Assembly: GCA_003254885.1 (NCBI GenBank)
Contig: QANT01008508.1
Coordinates: 38,859 to 102,858 of the forward strand
Length of the DNA stretch: 64,000 nucleotides
Origin: Purshia tridentata
Taxonomy: Eukaryota; Streptophyta; Magnoliopsida; Rosales; Rosaceae
Direction of reading: 5' to 3'
Part shown: positions 61,843-64,000 of the stretch, piece after piece
How positions within the stretch are numbered: position 1 is the stretch's first letter
How the letters are laid out: every line of letters begins with the position of its first letter
The notes under the pieces: model-generated
Database searches by the model: none
Seen by the model: only the letters and a program-made list of their open reading frames with translations
Told to the model about the DNA's origin: nothing
Translations under genes and position numbers: made by a program

Positions 61843-63450
61843 ATGTCCAAAATGCCAAATAATGAGATATGGATAGTTCCATTTTTTGGGCAGGGCCATC
61901 TGTTCCCTTGCATGGAGCTCTGCAAGCACTTAGCCTCCAGAAACTTCCAAACCACTCTTGTCATCTCTTCCAATCTCTCCTCCTCCGTTCCCTCATCTCT
62001 CCGCCAATACCCACTTGTCCAAATCGCTGAAATCGCCGAATCTCCGCCACCATCCGATTCATCTCCGCCGCAGCCGACTTCTCAGCCACTCCACCACCAC
62101 CACGAACACCACAACCAGATGGAAATTGGCCTTGAGAAACTCCTCTCAACCCGATCCGAAAACCCGGATTCTCTGCCACCCATTTGCGCCGTCCTTGATG
62201 TCATGATGGACTGGACTGCCGACATCTTTAAAAAATTTGAAATCCCCAGTGTATGCTTCTTCACCTCTGGTGCTTGCTCTGCTGCGATGGAGTACGCCAT
62301 GTGGAAGGCCCACCCGTTAGATATCAAACCCGGAGAGACCTTATTGCTACCCGGGTTACCCGAAGATATGGCTCTCACGCATTCGGATCTTAAACGAAAA
62401 TCTCGCGGGCCGCCACCGCCAGGCTTAGGCTCACCACCAGAGGCAGCTCCAGAGGCAGGAGTAGGTTTTCCTCCACCTGGGCCACCTCCTGGTGGGCCTG
62501 GGCGTGGGCCTGGGCGTGGGCGTGGGCGTGGGCCTGGGGCACGGAGAATGGGCCCTCCAACACCAGGTGATCAGCCACCATGGCTACTTGAAGCTGACCG
62601 GTCCATTGCATTGATGATCAACACGTGTGATGAGCTGGAGCGTCCATTCATTGAATACGTCGCTGATCAAATCAGGAAGCCTGTTTGGGGTGTGGGTCCG
62701 CTTTTGCCTGAACAATATTGGAAATCCGCCGGTTCAATTCTCCGTGATCGCGAATTTCGAAACAATCAACGACGATCCAACGTGACGGAGGACGAGGTGA
62801 TCGAGTGGCTAGATTCAAAGGCAGGCAAGTCCGTACTATACGTGGCATTTGGTAGTGAGGTGGGTCCTACTATTGAGGAATACGCAGTATTGGCGGAGGC
62901 ATTGGAAGCGTCAAGCCACCCATTCATATGGGTGATCCAATTTGGTTCGGGTAGACGGCCGGGTCCTCCATCGCCAGGCCAAGGCAAACCCGGTTCTGAA
63001 AATGAAGAAGGATACTTTCCTCAAGGGTTGGAAGGTCGGGTGGGCAAAAGGGGTTTGATAATACATGGATGGGCCCCACAACTGTTGATCCTAAGCCATC
63101 CATCAACAGGAGGATTCTTATCGCATTGTGGATGGAATTCAACAGTGGAATCAATTGGGCGAGGGGTCCCATTTCTGGTGTGGCCCATTAGAGGGGACCA
63201 ATACCATGATGCCAAGTTGGTGGTGAGCCATCTGAAAGTGGGGTACATGATTTCTGATGAGTTTTCAGAGAAAATTAAAAAGGATGATATAATTAAGGGG
63301 ATTGAGATGCTGATGGCTGATCAAGAAATGAAACAACGAGCTCACAAACTTGCTGCTAAATTTGTTGGCCATGGCTTCCCAACATCTTCGGTGGCTGCTT
63401 TAGATGCTTTTAGGGATTTTGCGACTCAAAAACTAGCTTCAACTCGTTGA
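61843..63450 (+). CDS. UDP-glycosyltransferase (family 1) with Pro/Gly/Arg-rich insert
   Basis: Intronless, 535 aa, longer than the usual 450-500. N-terminal domain: IVPFFGQGHLFPCMEL with the catalytic His at H19, and a candidate partner Asp in CAVLDVMMDW (119 or 123). The PSPG signature starts at W410 (WAPQLLILSHPSTGGF) and includes SHCGWNST, VESIGRGVPFLVWP and the terminal D-Q; Gln at position 44 favours UDP-glucose. Residues about 188-246 are a low-complexity PPPG/GPGRGRG insert between N-domain strands, and a second short RRPGPPSPGQGKPG loop lies near 373-388. The acceptor is not predictable; small phenolics or terpenoids are usual. A cytosolic enzyme is expected. The frame is fully open, so I regard it as functional. 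Confidence 0.88.
   Translation: MSKMPNNEIWIVPFFGQGHLFPCMELCKHLASRNFQTTLVISSNLSSSVPSSLRQYPLVQIAEIAESPPPSDSSPPQPTSQPLHHHHEHHNQMEIGLEKLLSTRSENPDSLPPICAVLDVMMDWTADIFKKFEIPSVCFFTSGACSAAMEYAMWKAHPLDIKPGETLLLPGLPEDMALTHSDLKRKSRGPPPPGLGSPPEAAPEAGVGFPPPGPPPGGPGRGPGRGRGRGPGARRMGPPTPGDQPPWLLEADRSIALMINTCDELERPFIEYVADQIRKPVWGVGPLLPEQYWKSAGSILRDREFRNNQRRSNVTEDEVIEWLDSKAGKSVLYVAFGSEVGPTIEEYAVLAEALEASSHPFIWVIQFGSGRRPGPPSPGQGKPGSENEEGYFPQGLEGRVGKRGLIIHGWAPQLLILSHPSTGGFLSHCGWNSTVESIGRGVPFLVWPIRGDQYHDAKLVVSHLKVGYMISDEFSEKIKKDDIIKGIEMLMADQEMKQRAHKLAAKFVGHGFPTSSVAALDAFRDFATQKLASTR
62466..62541 (+). repeat. In-frame GGGCGT/GGGCCT hexamer repeat in the UGT
   Basis: Alternating gggcct and gggcgt hexamers code for Gly-Pro and Gly-Arg dipeptides (GPGRGPGRGRGRGPG). 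Local GC content is far above the rest of the window. A slippage-prone tract whose length may differ among alleles. Confidence 0.8.
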
Positions 63451-64000
63451 ACAACTTGTGTGGCATTTTCTTGTTTATTATCAACTTCTCTTTTACTTTC
63501 TTAGGTAATCAATGTATTAGCTATATACCCTATGTCATATTCTAATAACAGACTTCACCTTGTCTTTACAAGTTACACGACTCTCTCTTTTTTTTCGAAA
63601 AATGTTATTCACCTTCCCGTTTATCTTTTCTTTTATTATTCATATTTAAAAATATATTTTTACGATCTAAATCGTTCATATTTTAAATAATTATTTGAAG
63701 ATCATCTCAGCAAAAAATTAACTAAATCGAAAATCGTTTGATCATGTAATTGGTATAAATAAATTAACGGTGAATCGAATTGTTATTAAGATTATCTATT
63801 TATTTTATCATGATTACATAATCAAACGATTTTTTATTTGATTGATTTTTTATAAAAATAATTTTCATTATTAGATCTAACAAATAACGGTTCCGAATAT
63901 TAATTTATAATTTGAAATTAGAATAATAAAAAAAGAGGTGGTTAGAGAAGGCCCGTGTGAACAGCATTTCCTGTTATTTCTTTTAAGACATTTTTAGCTA
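63451..64000. other. UGT 3' region with a small inverted repeat
   Basis: After the 3' UTR lies AT-rich DNA with an inverted repeat, about 63730-63750 against 63813-63833 (aaaatcgtttgat / atcaaacgatttt), flanked by further partial complementarity. This is compatible with a degenerate MITE. No gene. Confidence 0.45.

Noticed and set aside
61958-62611. Several overlapping ORFs in other frames of the UGT
   Set aside because: They are by-products of the GC-rich low-complexity coding sequence of the UGT.

Overview
This is a piece of flowering-plant nuclear DNA, most likely a woody rosid. The Prunus/Rosaceae impression comes from overall protein resemblance and is unproven. The evidence is intron-rich genes with GT-AG borders, AT-rich intergenic DNA, and plant-only families (BIM-type bHLH, MYB-CC factor, DUF1995 chloroplast protein, U-type cyclin, PSPG-box UGT, pinoresinol-lariciresinol reductase). 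I rebuilt twelve loci exon by exon. Every predicted CDS closes in frame, except for one ambiguous junction in the separase gene.

Layout. 85-2451 (+) is a RING+PHD finger protein, and 3237-5111 (-) a type II PI4-kinase gamma whose leader intron extends the gene to about 6.5 kb. 6.5-13.3 kb has no recognisable gene: it holds a cluster of seven CACGTG boxes (7990-9036) and AT-rich DNA with tandem duplications. 13302-13492 is an orphan promoter plus tiny first-exon candidate. 15794-20030 (+) is the brassinosteroid-pathway bHLH BIM1, with a GC-AG intron. A near-perfect palindrome with 510-bp arms (21164-22291) lies between BIM1 and the convergent O-fucosyltransferase-like gene (23640-26766, -). 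27.4-32.4 kb is another gene-poor stretch. Then come a BSD-domain gene (32478-34845, -), a PHL11-like MYB-CC factor (36291-38129, +), a pinoresinol-lariciresinol reductase-like gene (38857-40473, -), an LPA3-like DUF1995 plastid protein (41302-44107, +), separase (44481-58148, -, about 26 exons), RPB5 (58944-60424, +), a U-type cyclin reduced to its last exon (60953-61226, -), and a UDP-glycosyltransferase with a Pro/Gly/Arg-rich insert (61843-63450, +).

The genes do not form a pathway or cluster; this is ordinary plant gene order. Shared regulation is plausible only for the head-to-head pairs: separase/RPB5, reductase/LPA3, BSD/PHL11 and the cyclin remnant/UGT. I found no convincing new biological system. 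The points most worth checking are the long palindrome, the GC-AG intron, the three upstream ORFs of the PI4K leader, the decapitated cyclin, the G-box cluster, the UGT insert, and an N-marked duplication in a separase intron that looks like an assembly artefact.
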